The notes under the pieces: model-generated
The model's database searches: none
Told to the model about the DNA's origin: nothing
Seen by the model: the letters and a program-made list of their open reading frames with translations, nothing else
Assembly (NCBI RefSeq): GCF_963975745.1
Contig: NZ_CAXBIB010000016.1
Span: 1 to 64,000, forward strand
Reading direction: 5' to 3'
Length of the DNA: 64,000 bases
Source: Parvibaculum sp963975745
GTDB taxonomy: Bacteria > Pseudomonadota > Alphaproteobacteria > Parvibaculales > Parvibaculaceae
Position numbers and translations under genes: made by a program
Part shown: in pieces, positions 14,680 to 24,059 of the stretch
Position numbering within the stretch: the first letter of the stretch is position 1
How the letters are laid out: the number at the start of each line of letters is the position of its first letter

Positions 14680-15303
14680 ATGTCCGCTCAGGCGAAGATG
14701 GGACCGGCGATTGCAACGGTCCTGCTGGCGGGATTGCTGACGGCGGGCTGTTCGGGACTGACCGACCAGGCGCTTTACGGCGGCACGCCGGCTGCGGCGG
14801 CCCCCGACGCGACCTTCCCGGACCTGCGCAGCGTGCCGCAGACGGCGCCGCAGACGACATCGCCCGAGGCCCAGCAACAGATCGCCGGCGACCTGACCGC
14901 CGACCGCGCGCAGGCGCGTTATGCCGACCAGCTGCTCAGGGCCGGCACGGCCGCGCCTGCCGCCGGTTCGTCCGGCCGCGCCGGGCCGCTGCCGCCGCCG
15001 CTGCCAGCGCTGGACGACATTCCGGCCGGGCTCGAAAGCGACCGGCAATCGCTCTATCAGGATGCGCCGGTGATTCCGATGCCGGCGCGGGGCGGGCATC
15101 GCGACATGGCGGCCGTGTTCAAGCTCGAAACGGCGGCCCGCGAGGCGACGCCGGCCGAGGCCGCCGTGGTGACCGAGGACGGGGCGCCTGCGGCCGCGCC
15201 GACCGCCGGGGCCGATGGCGGCCCCGAGGTGGTGCCGGCACCGACCAAGCGGGTGACCGTGAAGCCGGTGATCGGCCAGGCCACGCAGGCCAGCCAGCCC
15301 TGA
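14680..15303 (+). CDS. Ala/Pro-rich lipoprotein, unknown function
   Basis: The product has 207 residues and begins with a signal peptide (VLLAGLLTAGC) whose lipobox Cys lies near residue 24. The rest is low complexity, with many Ala, Pro, Gly and Gln and no recognisable fold; a polar segment AQARYADQLLRA lies mid-protein. AGGGAG precedes ATG 14680. It is divergent from phaC, with an AT-rich TATACTATAG (about 14609-14618) in the shared region. Probably envelope-located and partly disordered. Confidence 0.75.
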   Translation: MSAQAKMGPAIATVLLAGLLTAGCSGLTDQALYGGTPAAAAPDATFPDLRSVPQTAPQTTSPEAQQQIAGDLTADRAQARYADQLLRAGTAAPAAGSSGRAGPLPPPLPALDDIPAGLESDRQSLYQDAPVIPMPARGGHRDMAAVFKLETAAREATPAEAAVVTEDGAPAAAPTAGADGGPEVVPAPTKRVTVKPVIGQATQASQP

Positions 15304-15438
15304 GCCCGCCCGGCCACGTTCCGGCCGGATTTTCCCTCTATCCGACGGCGCGCAGGGCTTTGGCGGGGCCGGCTTTGGCGTTATAAGGGCGCCCTGTGTC
15401 CGGCCTTGCGGGCCCGTCCGCGTCTCCAGGAAGCTGCC

Positions 15439-16704
15439 ATGAGCGAAGAGTTTCATCGCATAAAGCGTCTGCCGCCCTATGTCTTCGAGAGCGTCAACAA
15501 GCTCAAGGCCAAGGCGCGCGCCGAGGGCAAGGACATCATCGATTTCGGCATGGGCAATCCCGACATGCCGACGCCGCCGCATATCGTCGAGAAGCTGATC
15601 GAGGCGGTGCGCGACCCGAAGACGCATCGCTATTCATCCTCGCGCGGCATTCCGGGCCTGCGCAAGGCGCAGGCGGCCTATTACCAGCGCCGCTTCGGGG
15701 TGACGCTCAATCCCGAGACCGAGGTCATCGCGACGCTCGGTTCGAAGGAGGGGCTGGCCAATCTCGCCCAGGCGATCACCGCGCCGGGCGACGTGATCCT
15801 CTGTCCCAATCCCAGCTATCCGATCCATGCCTTCGGCTTCATCATTTCGGGCGCCGTCATCCGCTCGGTGCCGTTCGAGAGTGCGGACGGGTTTTTCGAC
15901 ATGCTGGAGCGCGGCGTGCGCCACAGCGTGCCCAAGCCCGTGGCGCTGGTCGTGTCCTATCCGTCCAACCCGACGGCGCAGGTCGCCGATCTCGATTTCT
16001 ATCGCGAGGTGATCGCCTTTGCGGCCAAGCACGATCTTTTCGTGATTTCGGATCTCGCCTATTCGGAAATCTATTTCGACGGCAATCCGCCGCCCTCGAT
16101 CCTGCAGGTGCCGGGGGCACGCGAGCGCACGGTCGAATTCACCTCGCTGTCGAAGACCTATGCGATGCCCGGCTGGCGCATGGGCTTTGCGGTCGGCAAC
16201 GAACGGCTGATCAATGCGCTGGGCCGCGTCAAATCCTATCTCGATTACGGCGCCTTCACGCCGATCCAGGTGGCGGCGACGGCCGCGCTCAACGGACCGC
16301 AGGACTGCGTCGCCGAGATCCGCGCCACCTATCAGCATCGCCGCGACGTGCTGGTCGACAGCATGGGCCGTGCCGGCTGGGACATTCCCTCGCCGCCGGC
16401 CAGCATGTTTGCCTGGTCGCCGATCCCCGAGAAATTCCGCCACATCGGCTCGCTCGGTTTCGCGACGCTGCTGCTCGAACAGGCCGATGTCGCGGTCGCG
16501 CCGGGCATCGGCTTCGGCGAATATGGCGACGGGCATGTGCGCATCGGCCTGGTCGAAAACGAGCAGCGCATCCGGCAGGCGGCGCGCAACGTCAAGCGCA
16601 TGATGAGCCATGCCGACCAGATCATCGCCGAATACGAGGAACGGGTCGGCATCAAGTCGAGCGTCGTGGCGCATCCCAATTCAACGCGGGCAGGGCGGAC
16701 GTGA
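15439..16704 (+). CDS. alaC: Glutamate-pyruvate aminotransferase (AlaC family)
   Basis: A class I/II PLP aminotransferase of 421 residues. SLSKTYAMPGWRMGF carries the PLP lysine K239. NPDMPTPPHI, SSSRGIPGLRKA, PNPSYPIHAFGF and VSYPSNPTA are family motifs. The AlaC group interconverts pyruvate/glutamate and alanine/2-oxoglutarate and is often mis-annotated as LL-diaminopimelate aminotransferase. ATG 15439 follows AGGAAG. The stop overlaps the hom start by 4 nt (GTGA), so translation is coupled to homoserine dehydrogenase. Confidence 0.9.
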   Translation: MSEEFHRIKRLPPYVFESVNKLKAKARAEGKDIIDFGMGNPDMPTPPHIVEKLIEAVRDPKTHRYSSSRGIPGLRKAQAAYYQRRFGVTLNPETEVIATLGSKEGLANLAQAITAPGDVILCPNPSYPIHAFGFIISGAVIRSVPFESADGFFDMLERGVRHSVPKPVALVVSYPSNPTAQVADLDFYREVIAFAAKHDLFVISDLAYSEIYFDGNPPPSILQVPGARERTVEFTSLSKTYAMPGWRMGFAVGNERLINALGRVKSYLDYGAFTPIQVAATAALNGPQDCVAEIRATYQHRRDVLVDSMGRAGWDIPSPPASMFAWSPIPEKFRHIGSLGFATLLLEQADVAVAPGIGFGEYGDGHVRIGLVENEQRIRQAARNVKRMMSHADQIIAEYEERVGIKSSVVAHPNSTRAGRT

Positions 16705-18008
16705 GCGAGGTTCTGCGGCTCGGGATTGCCGGCCTCGGCACGGTGGGGGCGGGTGTGGTCAAGATTCTGACCGCGCGCGGCGCGCATCTGTCGGCGGCGA
16801 CCGGCCGGTCCATCGCGATCAGCGCCGTATCGGCGCGTGACCGCAAGAAGGATCGCGGCATCGATCTGTCCGGCATCCGCTGGGAAGACGATCCGCTGGC
16901 GCTGGCCCGGGCCGATGACGTCGATGTCGTTGTCGAGCTGATCGGCGGTTCGGAGGGCGTGGCGCGCGATCTCGTCGAGGCGGCGCTTGGCGCGGGCAAG
17001 CATGTCGTCACCGCCAACAAGGCGCTGGTCGCCCATCATGGCGGGAGCCTCGCGCGGCTGGCCGAAGCGAAAGGCGTCGCGCTCAACTACGAGGCGGCGG
17101 TGGCGGGCGGCATTCCGATCGTCAAGACAATGCGCGAGGCGCTGGCGGCCAACGAGGTCCGCAGCATCCACGGCATTCTCAATGGCACCTGCAACTACAT
17201 CCTGACCGAGATGGAGACGACGGGGCGCGATTTCGGCGACGTGCTGAAGGACGCGCAGGCGCTCGGCTATGCCGAGGCCGATCCCTCCTTCGATGTCGGC
17301 GGGGTCGACGCCGCGCACAAGCTGGCGATCCTGACCAGTCTTGCCTTCGGTACGGAAGTCGATTTCGGCGCGGTGCAGATCGAGGGCATCGAGAAGATCA
17401 GCGCGACCGACATCTCCTTTGCGCGCGAGTTCGGCTACAAGATCCGGCTGCTGGCCATCGCCGAGAAGCTCGAAAGCGGCATCGTGCAGCGCGTGCATCC
17501 GGCGCTGGTGCCGGAAGGAACGCCGCTTGCCGCGGTGTCGGGTGTCTACAATGCGGTGGCGGTGGATGCCGACCGGGTCGGCCATATGGTGCTCGAAGGG
17601 CGTGGCGCCGGCGAAGGCCCGACCGCATCGGCGGTGCTTTCCGACATTGTCGACATTGCCCGCGGCCTCATCCTGCCGCCCTTCATCGTGCCGGCGGATT
17701 GCTTGAAGAAACTCGTGCAACCGCCTGTCGATACACATAAAAAGTCGTTCTATATCCGGGTGCGTGCGGTTGACCGCGCGGGCAGCATGGCGGCGATCAC
17801 GCAGGCGCTGGCACAGGCCTCGGTTTCGATCGAGCGGATCGTACAGCGCGGCGACCGGAAGGATGGCAGCGGCCGTCTGCCCGTCGTTTTCGTGACGCAT
17901 GAAACCGACGAAGGCACAATGGCCCGCGCGCGGGCACATCTGGCAGAACATGAGGACGTGGCGGGCACGCCGCTGGTCTTGAGGATCGAGGACGGTGAAC
18001 TTCGCTGA
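16701..18008 (+). CDS. hom: Homoserine dehydrogenase with C-terminal ACT domain
   Basis: The product has 435 residues. It reduces aspartate semialdehyde to homoserine for threonine and methionine, and so supplies the substrate line of metY (3631). The NAD(P) motif is LGIAGLGTVGAGVV; the catalytic region has VVTANKALVAHHG, GILNGTCNYILTEM and EADPSFDVGGVDAAHKL. An ACT domain (about residues 355-430, SFYIRVRAVDRAGSMAAIT) implies feedback control, usually by threonine. The GTG start overlaps the alaC stop; GGGCGGA precedes it. Confidence 0.97.
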   Translation: MSEVLRLGIAGLGTVGAGVVKILTARGAHLSAATGRSIAISAVSARDRKKDRGIDLSGIRWEDDPLALARADDVDVVVELIGGSEGVARDLVEAALGAGKHVVTANKALVAHHGGSLARLAEAKGVALNYEAAVAGGIPIVKTMREALAANEVRSIHGILNGTCNYILTEMETTGRDFGDVLKDAQALGYAEADPSFDVGGVDAAHKLAILTSLAFGTEVDFGAVQIEGIEKISATDISFAREFGYKIRLLAIAEKLESGIVQRVHPALVPEGTPLAAVSGVYNAVAVDADRVGHMVLEGRGAGEGPTASAVLSDIVDIARGLILPPFIVPADCLKKLVQPPVDTHKKSFYIRVRAVDRAGSMAAITQALAQASVSIERIVQRGDRKDGSGRLPVVFVTHETDEGTMARARAHLAEHEDVAGTPLVLRIEDGELR

Positions 18009-18075
18009 GCGCGCGGAGGATTGCCTTGCGACATTTGTGTGAGGCCCGGACCGCCGGGCACGAAAGGGGATTTCG

Positions 18076-19050
18076 ATGGCGACCAAGATTACCAACCTGA
18101 ACCGCATGCTGGCGCTGGAGATGGGGCGCGTCACCGAGCGTGCGGCGGTGCGGTCGTCGCTCTGGGTCGGCCGCGGCGACGAGAAGTCGGCCGACCAGGC
18201 CGCCGTCGACGCGATGCGCAAGGAACTCAATGTGCTCGATATCGACGGTGTCGTGGTGATCGGCGAAGGCGAGCGCGACGAGGCGCCGATGCTCTATATC
18301 GGCGAGAAGGTCGGCACCGGCAAGGGACCGAAGGTCGACATTGCGCTCGACCCGCTGGAAGGCACCACGCTGACCGCCAAGGCGATGCCCAATGCGATGG
18401 CCGTGCTGGCTGCGGCCGAAGGCGGCACGCTGCTCAATGCGCCTGACACCTATATGGACAAGATCGCGATCGGCGGCGGATTCCCGGACGGTCTGGTCGA
18501 CCTCGATGCGACGCCGGCCGAAAATATCAAGGCACTGGCCAAGGCCAAGAAGATCGAGGTTTCGGCCATCACCGCCTGCATTCTCGACCGGCCGCGCCAT
18601 GCCGAGCTGATCCGCGCCGTGCGCGAGACCGGCGCCCGGGTGACGCTGATCACCGATGGCGACATTGCCGGCGTCATCGCCACCACCGATCCGGCGACCG
18701 GTGTCGACATCTATATGGGTGTCGGCGGTGCGCCCGAAGGTGTGCTGGCGGCGGCGGCGCTGCGCTGCATCGGCGGCCAGATGCAGGGCCGTCTCGTGAC
18801 CTCCGTCGAGGAACAGAAGGTCCGCGCGGCCAAGATGGGCGTCAAGGATTTCAACAAGAAGTTCACGATGAACGAGATGGCGTCGGGCGATGTCATCTTC
18901 GCGGCGACCGGCGTCACCGATGGCTGGCTGCTCGATGGCGTGCATCACGTGAATGGCGGCGTCACGACCCACACGATCGTGATGCGCTCGGCCACCGGCA
19001 CGGTGCGGCGTCTCAATTCGTTCCATTCGAATATCGAGAAGTTCAGCTAG
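18076..19050 (+). CDS. glpX: Class II fructose-1,6-bisphosphatase
   Basis: The product has 324 residues. It hydrolyses fructose 1,6-bisphosphate in gluconeogenesis, and in some alphaproteobacteria also sedoheptulose bisphosphate. Metal-site motifs: VVVIGEGERDEAPMLYIGE near residue 60 and ALDPLEGTTLTAKAM near 92. GGGFPDGLVD and VGGAPEGVLAAAALRCIGG complete the FBPase_glpX core. GAAAGGGGA lies before ATG 18076. It sits between hom and recJ, an order that recurs in Hyphomicrobiales (general knowledge). Confidence 0.97.
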   Translation: MATKITNLNRMLALEMGRVTERAAVRSSLWVGRGDEKSADQAAVDAMRKELNVLDIDGVVVIGEGERDEAPMLYIGEKVGTGKGPKVDIALDPLEGTTLTAKAMPNAMAVLAAAEGGTLLNAPDTYMDKIAIGGGFPDGLVDLDATPAENIKALAKAKKIEVSAITACILDRPRHAELIRAVRETGARVTLITDGDIAGVIATTDPATGVDIYMGVGGAPEGVLAAAALRCIGGQMQGRLVTSVEEQKVRAAKMGVKDFNKKFTMNEMASGDVIFAATGVTDGWLLDGVHHVNGGVTTHTIVMRSATGTVRRLNSFHSNIEKFS

Positions 19051-19141
19051 GGCCGGTGCGGCGCGACCGGTTCATCGCAATCCGCCGCCCGGCGGCGGTC
19101 GCTGCAATGCGTCCGCATCGTCATGACGGGACAAGGACCGC

Positions 19142-20947
19142 ATGTCTGTAGCCCGCAACTTTCTCGGCGTCGACCGTTCGGCCACCGGCCGGGCCTGGGT
19201 CAGCCGTCTGGCCGACGACCGGCTGGCGCTGGCCATTGCGCAGCGCGAAGGCCTGCCCGAGATCGTTGCGCGTGTGCTGGCGGGGCGCGGCGTTCTGCCT
19301 GAGGATTGCGCGGCCTATCTGGCGCCGTCGCTGAAGAACCTGATGCCCGATCCGCGCGTCGTGACCGATATGGAGAAGGCGGCCGCGCGGGTTGCAAAGG
19401 CCATCATGGAGGGCGAGAAGGTCGCGGTCTTCGGCGATTACGATGTCGACGGTGCCACCTCTTCGGCGTTGCTCTACCGCTTCTTCCGCGCCGTCGGCAG
19501 CGAGCTGCGCGTCTATATTCCCGATCGCATCCGCGAGGGCTACGGGCCCAATGCGCCGGCGCTGCTGCGGCTCAAGCAGGAAGGCATCGATCTCGTCATC
19601 ACGGTCGATTGCGGCACCATGGCGCACAAGGCGCTGGGGCTTGCCGCCGATGCGGGACTGCCCTCGGTCGTGATCGACCACCACCAGGCCGAGCCGGCCT
19701 TGCCGCCGGCCTTTGCGCTGGTCAATCCCAATCGTCTCGACGACGAGAGCGGACTCGGCCAGCTGGCGGCCGTGGGCGTTGCCTTTCTCTTTGTCGTCGC
19801 GATCAACCGGACATTGCGCGAGGCCGGTTTCTATTCGGGCCGCGACGAACCCGACCTGATGCAATGGCTCGATCTGGTGGCGCTGGGGACGGTCTGCGAT
19901 GTCGTGCCGCTGACCGGGCTCAATCGCGCCTTCGTGGCGCAAGGGCTGCGCGTGATGGGCCGGCGGCGCAATGCCGGGCTTGCGGCGCTGGCCGATGTGG
20001 CGCGGATGAACGGCGCGCCCTCGACCTATCATCTGGGTTTTCTGCTCGGTCCGCGCGTCAATGCGGGCGGGCGTGTCGGCCGCGCCGATCTCGGCGCGCG
20101 GCTGCTGGTCACTGAGGACGAAGAAGAGGCACGTGTTCTTGCCGAAGAACTCAATGTGATGAATGCCGAACGCCAGTCGATCGAGGCGCAGGTGCTCGAA
20201 GAGGCGCTGGCACAGGTCGAGACACGGCTGTCGGCCTCGCGGGCCAACACGCCGCCGCCGCTCATTCTGGCGCATGCACGCGGCTGGCATCCCGGCGTCA
20301 TCGGCATCGTCGCCAGCCGTCTCAAGGACAAGTACGACCGGCCGAGCATGGTCGTCGCCTTCGATGCCAAGGGCGAGGGCAAAGGCTCGGGCCGGTCGAT
20401 CCAGGGCGTCGATCTCGGCCGCGCCGTGACGGCGGCGCTCGAAGCCGGGTTGCTGATCAATGGCGGCGGCCATGCGATGGCAGCCGGCGTGACGCTCGAT
20501 GAAGGCAAGCTCGCCGCGTTCGAGGCTTTCCTTGTGCAGCGTCTTGCCGACAGCGTTGCCGCGGCCTCCGAAACCCGCGCGCTCCGGCTCGACGGCGCCT
20601 TGTCGGCGCGTGGCGCGACGCGCGATCTCTACGAGCTGATCCAGCAGGCCGGGCCCTATGGCGCCGGCAATGCCGAGCCGCGTTTTGCCGTGCCGGCGGT
20701 GCGTGTGGTCCGGGCCGATATCGTCGGCAAGGCGCATGTGCGCTGCATTCTCAGCGGCGAGGATGGCGGGCGGCTGAAGGCGATCGCCTTCCGTGCCGCC
20801 GAAACCCCGCTCGGTCAGACGCTGATGGACCGGGGCAGCGGCTTGCTGCATGTCGCCGGGCGACTGACCGCCGATGACTGGCAGGGCAAACGCGACGTGC
20901 AGTTGACGCTGGAGGATGCGGTACCGACGCGCGACGCTATGCCCTGA
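19142..20947 (+). CDS. recJ: Single-stranded-DNA-specific exonuclease RecJ
   Basis: The product has 601 residues, a usual length. This 5'-3' ssDNA exonuclease acts in recombination and mismatch repair. DHH-superfamily motifs: AVFGDYDVDGATSSALL (motif I), ITVDCGTMAHKAL (motif II), VVIDHHQAEP (motif III, the DHH itself). DHHA1 motifs include GWHPGVIGIVASRLKD and LINGGGHAMAAGVTL. A C-terminal OB-like domain follows. The 3' end overlaps the convergent glycosyltransferase gene by 11 nt. Confidence 0.96.
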   Translation: MSVARNFLGVDRSATGRAWVSRLADDRLALAIAQREGLPEIVARVLAGRGVLPEDCAAYLAPSLKNLMPDPRVVTDMEKAAARVAKAIMEGEKVAVFGDYDVDGATSSALLYRFFRAVGSELRVYIPDRIREGYGPNAPALLRLKQEGIDLVITVDCGTMAHKALGLAADAGLPSVVIDHHQAEPALPPAFALVNPNRLDDESGLGQLAAVGVAFLFVVAINRTLREAGFYSGRDEPDLMQWLDLVALGTVCDVVPLTGLNRAFVAQGLRVMGRRRNAGLAALADVARMNGAPSTYHLGFLLGPRVNAGGRVGRADLGARLLVTEDEEEARVLAEELNVMNAERQSIEAQVLEEALAQVETRLSASRANTPPPLILAHARGWHPGVIGIVASRLKDKYDRPSMVVAFDAKGEGKGSGRSIQGVDLGRAVTAALEAGLLINGGGHAMAAGVTLDEGKLAAFEAFLVQRLADSVAAASETRALRLDGALSARGATRDLYELIQQAGPYGAGNAEPRFAVPAVRVVRADIVGKAHVRCILSGEDGGRLKAIAFRAAETPLGQTLMDRGSGLLHVAGRLTADDWQGKRDVQLTLEDAVPTRDAMP

Positions 20948-21794
20948 AAAGGCGTTTCAGCCGTTCGAACATCTGTTCGACAAGGCGCATCGGCGCGTTC
21001 CTGTATCGCCGCATTTCGCGCGCCACCACGACCGCCCTGGCGATCGTCACGGCTTCGCCGTCGCCGGGTATCACCTTGCGCAGCGCTTCAGGCATGCAGG
21101 GATCGGAAAAGATCTCGAACCAGTTCTGCTGTTCGGCCAGCCGGTCCGCCGCCGACATGCCCGGTCGGTGGACCGCCGGCAGGTTGAGGCCGGTGACGAC
21201 CGGACAGGAGGCCAGGCGCATGCCATAGGCGGTCAGCCATTTGCGCCACATATGCAGGTCGGTCCAGACGCCGTCCGGCGCCGGTGCCCAGCCGACAGGC
21301 AATCGCCGATAGGCATCGAGGCGATGACCGGCAAAGGAGAGGCCGAATATGTTGTAAGGCGTCTCGATCATGCGCCGCCGCAATTCAGCATCGGCCAGGT
21401 CGCCCGGATAGGCGGTGACGCGGCCGGATTGCGAAATGACTGCATGACGCGTATGCGCGAAGTCGGCATGGCGCAGCGTCCGGCCCATTGTTGCCAGGTG
21501 GTCGGGAAACCAGAAATCGTCGTCGCTGAGATAGCAGACGGCGTCGCCGGTTGCTTCCATGAGCGCGTCATGGCGCCAGGCTTCGCCGTGGCGCGCGCCC
21601 TTTTCGAACTTGAAAAGACGAATGCGGGGATCGCGGGCAGAAAAGCGTTCGACGATCCTGTGCGTGGCTTCGGGTGCGCCGTCGGAGACCACGAAGAGTT
21701 CGAGATCCCGCTCGGTCTGGCGCAGCACGCTGCGGATCGCGCAACGGATCATCGGTCCGTTGCTGTATGTCGGAATCAGGACGGTAAAGCGCAT
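20937..21794 (-). CDS. Family 2 glycosyltransferase
   Basis: A GT-A fold protein of 285 residues. It opens FTVLIPTYSNGPMIRCAIRSVLRQ, then VVSDGAPEAT. The metal/nucleotide motif is YLSDDDFWFP near residue 90. No membrane segment is evident, so it is a cytoplasmic or peripheral transferase of an unknown sugar. It overlaps the upstream Gfo/Idh/MocA gene by 19 nt, making a three-gene set with the RmlC-like gene. The set probably makes or attaches a modified sugar on a surface glycan, which is inference. Confidence 0.85.
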   Translation of the reverse strand: MRFTVLIPTYSNGPMIRCAIRSVLRQTERDLELFVVSDGAPEATHRIVERFSARDPRIRLFKFEKGARHGEAWRHDALMEATGDAVCYLSDDDFWFPDHLATMGRTLRHADFAHTRHAVISQSGRVTAYPGDLADAELRRRMIETPYNIFGLSFAGHRLDAYRRLPVGWAPAPDGVWTDLHMWRKWLTAYGMRLASCPVVTGLNLPAVHRPGMSAADRLAEQQNWFEIFSDPCMPEALRKVIPGDGEAVTIARAVVVAREMRRYRNAPMRLVEQMFERLKRLFRA

Positions 21795-22714
21795 GACGCA
21801 CCGAAGGCGAGCTGGCGGAGTTGCGAAATCGCGGCGACGATCGCCGTTTCGTCGCCCAGTGCCGTGAAAGGTGCGGGTCCGCCACGCAGATGATGGAGGA
21901 AGGCCGCGATCTCGGCCTTGAGCGGCATGTCGGCGGCCACCTGGCGTTCCTCGAACGGGTCGGCCTGCAGCGTGTTGCGGCGGCGAATGACGATGCGGTC
22001 ATATTGCGTGTCGTCGAGTTCGCAGACCGCGTCGCGGCAGGCCAGCACGACCGCGCGATGCTTGTTGGGCTTGCCGGCCGACACCTCGATCACGACCGGA
22101 ACGCCGCCGGCCGTCCGGCAATGGGCGATCAGACCGTCCTGCCCGGCGACGGTCGGATCCTTCCAGGCGGCAATGGCGGCCGGAACTTCGCCCAGCAGAT
22201 GCAGCGCGATCGACATGTCGTGCGGCAGCAGCACCCAGACGGCATCGACATCGCGGTGATGGTTCTCCCAGCCCATGCGGAAACTGCGCAGGCCGATCAC
22301 CGGGCCGAATTCCTGCGTGGCGGCGATCCGCGCCAGTTCGACGATGCCGGGGTGGTAGCGCCATTTGTGCATCGTGAAGACGAGGTCGCGCGCGGCGTCG
22401 GGGAGGCGGCGGATTCGTTCGAGGTCGGACGCCAGCGGCTTTTCGACATAGATCGGCCGGCCGCGTGGCAGCAACTGCTCCACGGCATCGAGATGCGCTG
22501 TCGTGTCGGAGGCGACGATATAGCCGCTGCAGTCGGGCAGGGCGTCGGCCGTTGCGACAATGGCGGCGGCGCCGCCGGCCCGGGCGCGGGCGATCGAGGC
22601 GTCCGAACGTGCGACCGCATGGACCTCCGCACCCAGCGCCTTCAGGTCGCGCAGGATGTGCCGGCCCCAGTCGCCGACGCCGACAAGCCCGAGATGCATT
22701 GCGCCACCGGTCAT
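21776..22714 (-). CDS. Gfo/Idh/MocA-family NAD(P)-dependent oxidoreductase
   Basis: The product has 312 residues. The dinucleotide-binding GLVGVGDWGRHILRDL lies at the N-terminus and the family's EKP motif appears as IYVEKPLASD near residue 90. Members oxidise or reduce sugars and nucleotide-sugars. MHKWRYHPGIVEL matches the C-terminal domain of the nucleotide-sugar branch. ATGA overlap with the upstream RmlC-like gene and 19-nt overlap with the glycosyltransferase indicate one operon. Confidence 0.87.
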   Translation of the reverse strand: MTGGAMHLGLVGVGDWGRHILRDLKALGAEVHAVARSDASIARARAGGAAAIVATADALPDCSGYIVASDTTAHLDAVEQLLPRGRPIYVEKPLASDLERIRRLPDAARDLVFTMHKWRYHPGIVELARIAATQEFGPVIGLRSFRMGWENHHRDVDAVWVLLPHDMSIALHLLGEVPAAIAAWKDPTVAGQDGLIAHCRTAGGVPVVIEVSAGKPNKHRAVVLACRDAVCELDDTQYDRIVIRRRNTLQADPFEERQVAADMPLKAEIAAFLHHLRGGPAPFTALGDETAIVAAISQLRQLAFGASCALPS

Positions 22715-23267
22715 GCCGGATGGGCATCCGCCAGCAACGCACTGGCGGCCAGATATTCATCGAGCATTTGCTGGTAGCTGCCGGCTGTCCGGTCGCGCGG
22801 CGACAGGACCGGATTCCGGACGGGCCAGTCGAGGCCCAGTTCCGGCGCGTTCCAGGCGCAACCGAGTTCGTCGTCGGGCGACCAGTAGCTGGTGACCGAA
22901 TAGACAAGTATGGAGGGTTCGGGGAAATAGAAGCCGTGGCAGACGCCGGTCGGAATCGTGACGCCGACCGGGTTGCCGGCGTCAGTTCCACGAAGGTCGC
23001 GCGGCCCCGGGTCGGCGAATCGGAACGGATGTCCTTGAGACCGAGCAGCATGCGGCCCGAGATCACGACCAGATAATCGGCATGCCGGACATGCACATGG
23101 ACGCCGCGCAGCGTACCGGTGTTGCTGTGAACCACGTTCCACTGCACCGGTTCGACATTGGTCGCCCAGGAGGCGCGAAAGATCTCCATCAGATCGCCGC
23201 GCGTGTCGGCAATCCGGCGGATGGGGGCCAGCAGTACGCCCACAGGCAGGTCATGCGAATCGATCAT
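22711..23267 (-). pseudogene. RmlC-like (dTDP-sugar 3,5-epimerase/isomerase-like) gene with a frameshift
   Basis: From ATG 23267 the frame encodes a cupin-like N-terminal half (ADTRGDLMEIFRASW, TLRGVHVHVRHADYLVVISG, LKDIRSDSPTRGRATFVELT). Near 22975-23000 homology jumps to another frame, which continues GNPVGVTIPTGVCHGFYFPE, LVYSVTSYWSPDDE and ends at 22711. One base appears to be missing relative to an intact RmlC-type gene of about 185 codons. The shifted frame ends with an ATGA overlap to the next gene, so the intact gene was part of the operon. A sequencing error cannot be excluded. Confidence 0.8.
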
Positions 23268-23474
23268 GGCACGCAGTCTACAGTCTGTCGTTTCGTGACT
23301 AACCTAGTTCAAAATCCCGAGTTTCCCGCATGATTCCGGAACCGGGCGCACGCCGCGCCTGATCGGCCGCCGGCGGCCGTGCGGTGCGGTTTCGGGGGGT
23401 TGCCAGCCGCGCCTCGGCCCCTTATAAGGCGCGCTCATGGTCGGCCTCCGGGCCGTCCCGCGCCGGCCTCCCGT

Positions 23475-23549
23475 GCGCCCTTCGTCTATCGGTTAGGACG
23501 CCAGATTTTCATTCTGGAAAGAGGGGTTCGACTCCCCTAGGGCGTACCA
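23475..23549 (+). tRNA. tRNA-Glu (anticodon TTC)
   Basis: Acceptor GCGCCCT (23475-23481) pairs with AGGGCGT (23539-23545), with a terminal G-U pair; discriminator A then encoded CCA. Anticodon stem CCAGA/TCTGG with loop TTTTCAT gives TTC (glutamate). T-arm AGGGG-TTCGACT-CCCCT is canonical. Confidence 0.97.
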
Positions 23550-23602
23550 TTTCCCCTGTCATCGATTTCGCGCATGCCCGCGCCGGCCCGTCCGGCCGGG
23601 GC

Positions 23603-24034
23603 TCAGTAGCGGCCGTAATTATACTGGCTGCCGGGCCGGATATAAGGCTGGCCGGCTTCGTCCAGACATTCGTCGACGCGCCACTGGGTCATGCGGCCGA
23701 ATGAGTCGGGCGCATCCATCATCACCATGCGGCAATTGTCCGGCCGCTCGCGGGCGCTGTCGCTGCCATAGGCGGCGCGGCGCTCGGCTTCGAGCCGGGC
23801 CGCTTCGAGGCGCTTGTATTCCATCGAGTCGATCGAGCCACGGCCGGGCTGGCAGCATTCGGGCGAAACATAGCGCGGCAAGGCGGAAAGCCCGGGCCCC
23901 ATGCTGTCGTCCAGTCCTTGATGGAAGGGCAGATTGGGGTCGTCATGGAGGTAGGGGTCGGCCGCCAGCGGGGCGGCCGCCAGGCCGAACAGCAACAGCG
24001 CCGACAGGGCGGTCATGCGGCTCCAGCGTGTCAT
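23603..24034 (-). CDS. Secreted small protein, unknown function
   Basis: From ATG 24034 the product has 143 residues. A signal peptide (MTALSALLLFGLAAAPLAA, cleavage near ADP) precedes a mature part of about 115 residues with Cys pairs (ECCQP, DNCRM, DECLD). A charged helical stretch (YKRLEAARLEAERRAAY) lies in the middle. The C-terminus is Tyr/Gly/Arg-rich (SQYNYGRY). Four cysteines in an exported protein suggest disulfides. No family recognised. It lies between tRNA-Glu and the glyoxalase gene. Confidence 0.72.
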   Translation of the reverse strand: MTRWSRMTALSALLLFGLAAAPLAADPYLHDDPNLPFHQGLDDSMGPGLSALPRYVSPECCQPGRGSIDSMEYKRLEAARLEAERRAAYGSDSARERPDNCRMVMMDAPDSFGRMTQWRVDECLDEAGQPYIRPGSQYNYGRY

Positions 24035-24059
24035 GGCCGAAAGCCTAGCACGATCGGGC

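Noticed and set aside
16332..18230. 632-codon open frame opposite hom
   Set aside because: Antisense shadow; hom and alaC have all catalytic motifs and coupled start/stop codons.
19080..19105. CCGCCGCC/CGGCGGCGG hairpin after glpX as a terminator
   Set aside because: Short stem, no T-run, and recJ follows at once; it could be chance in GC-rich DNA.
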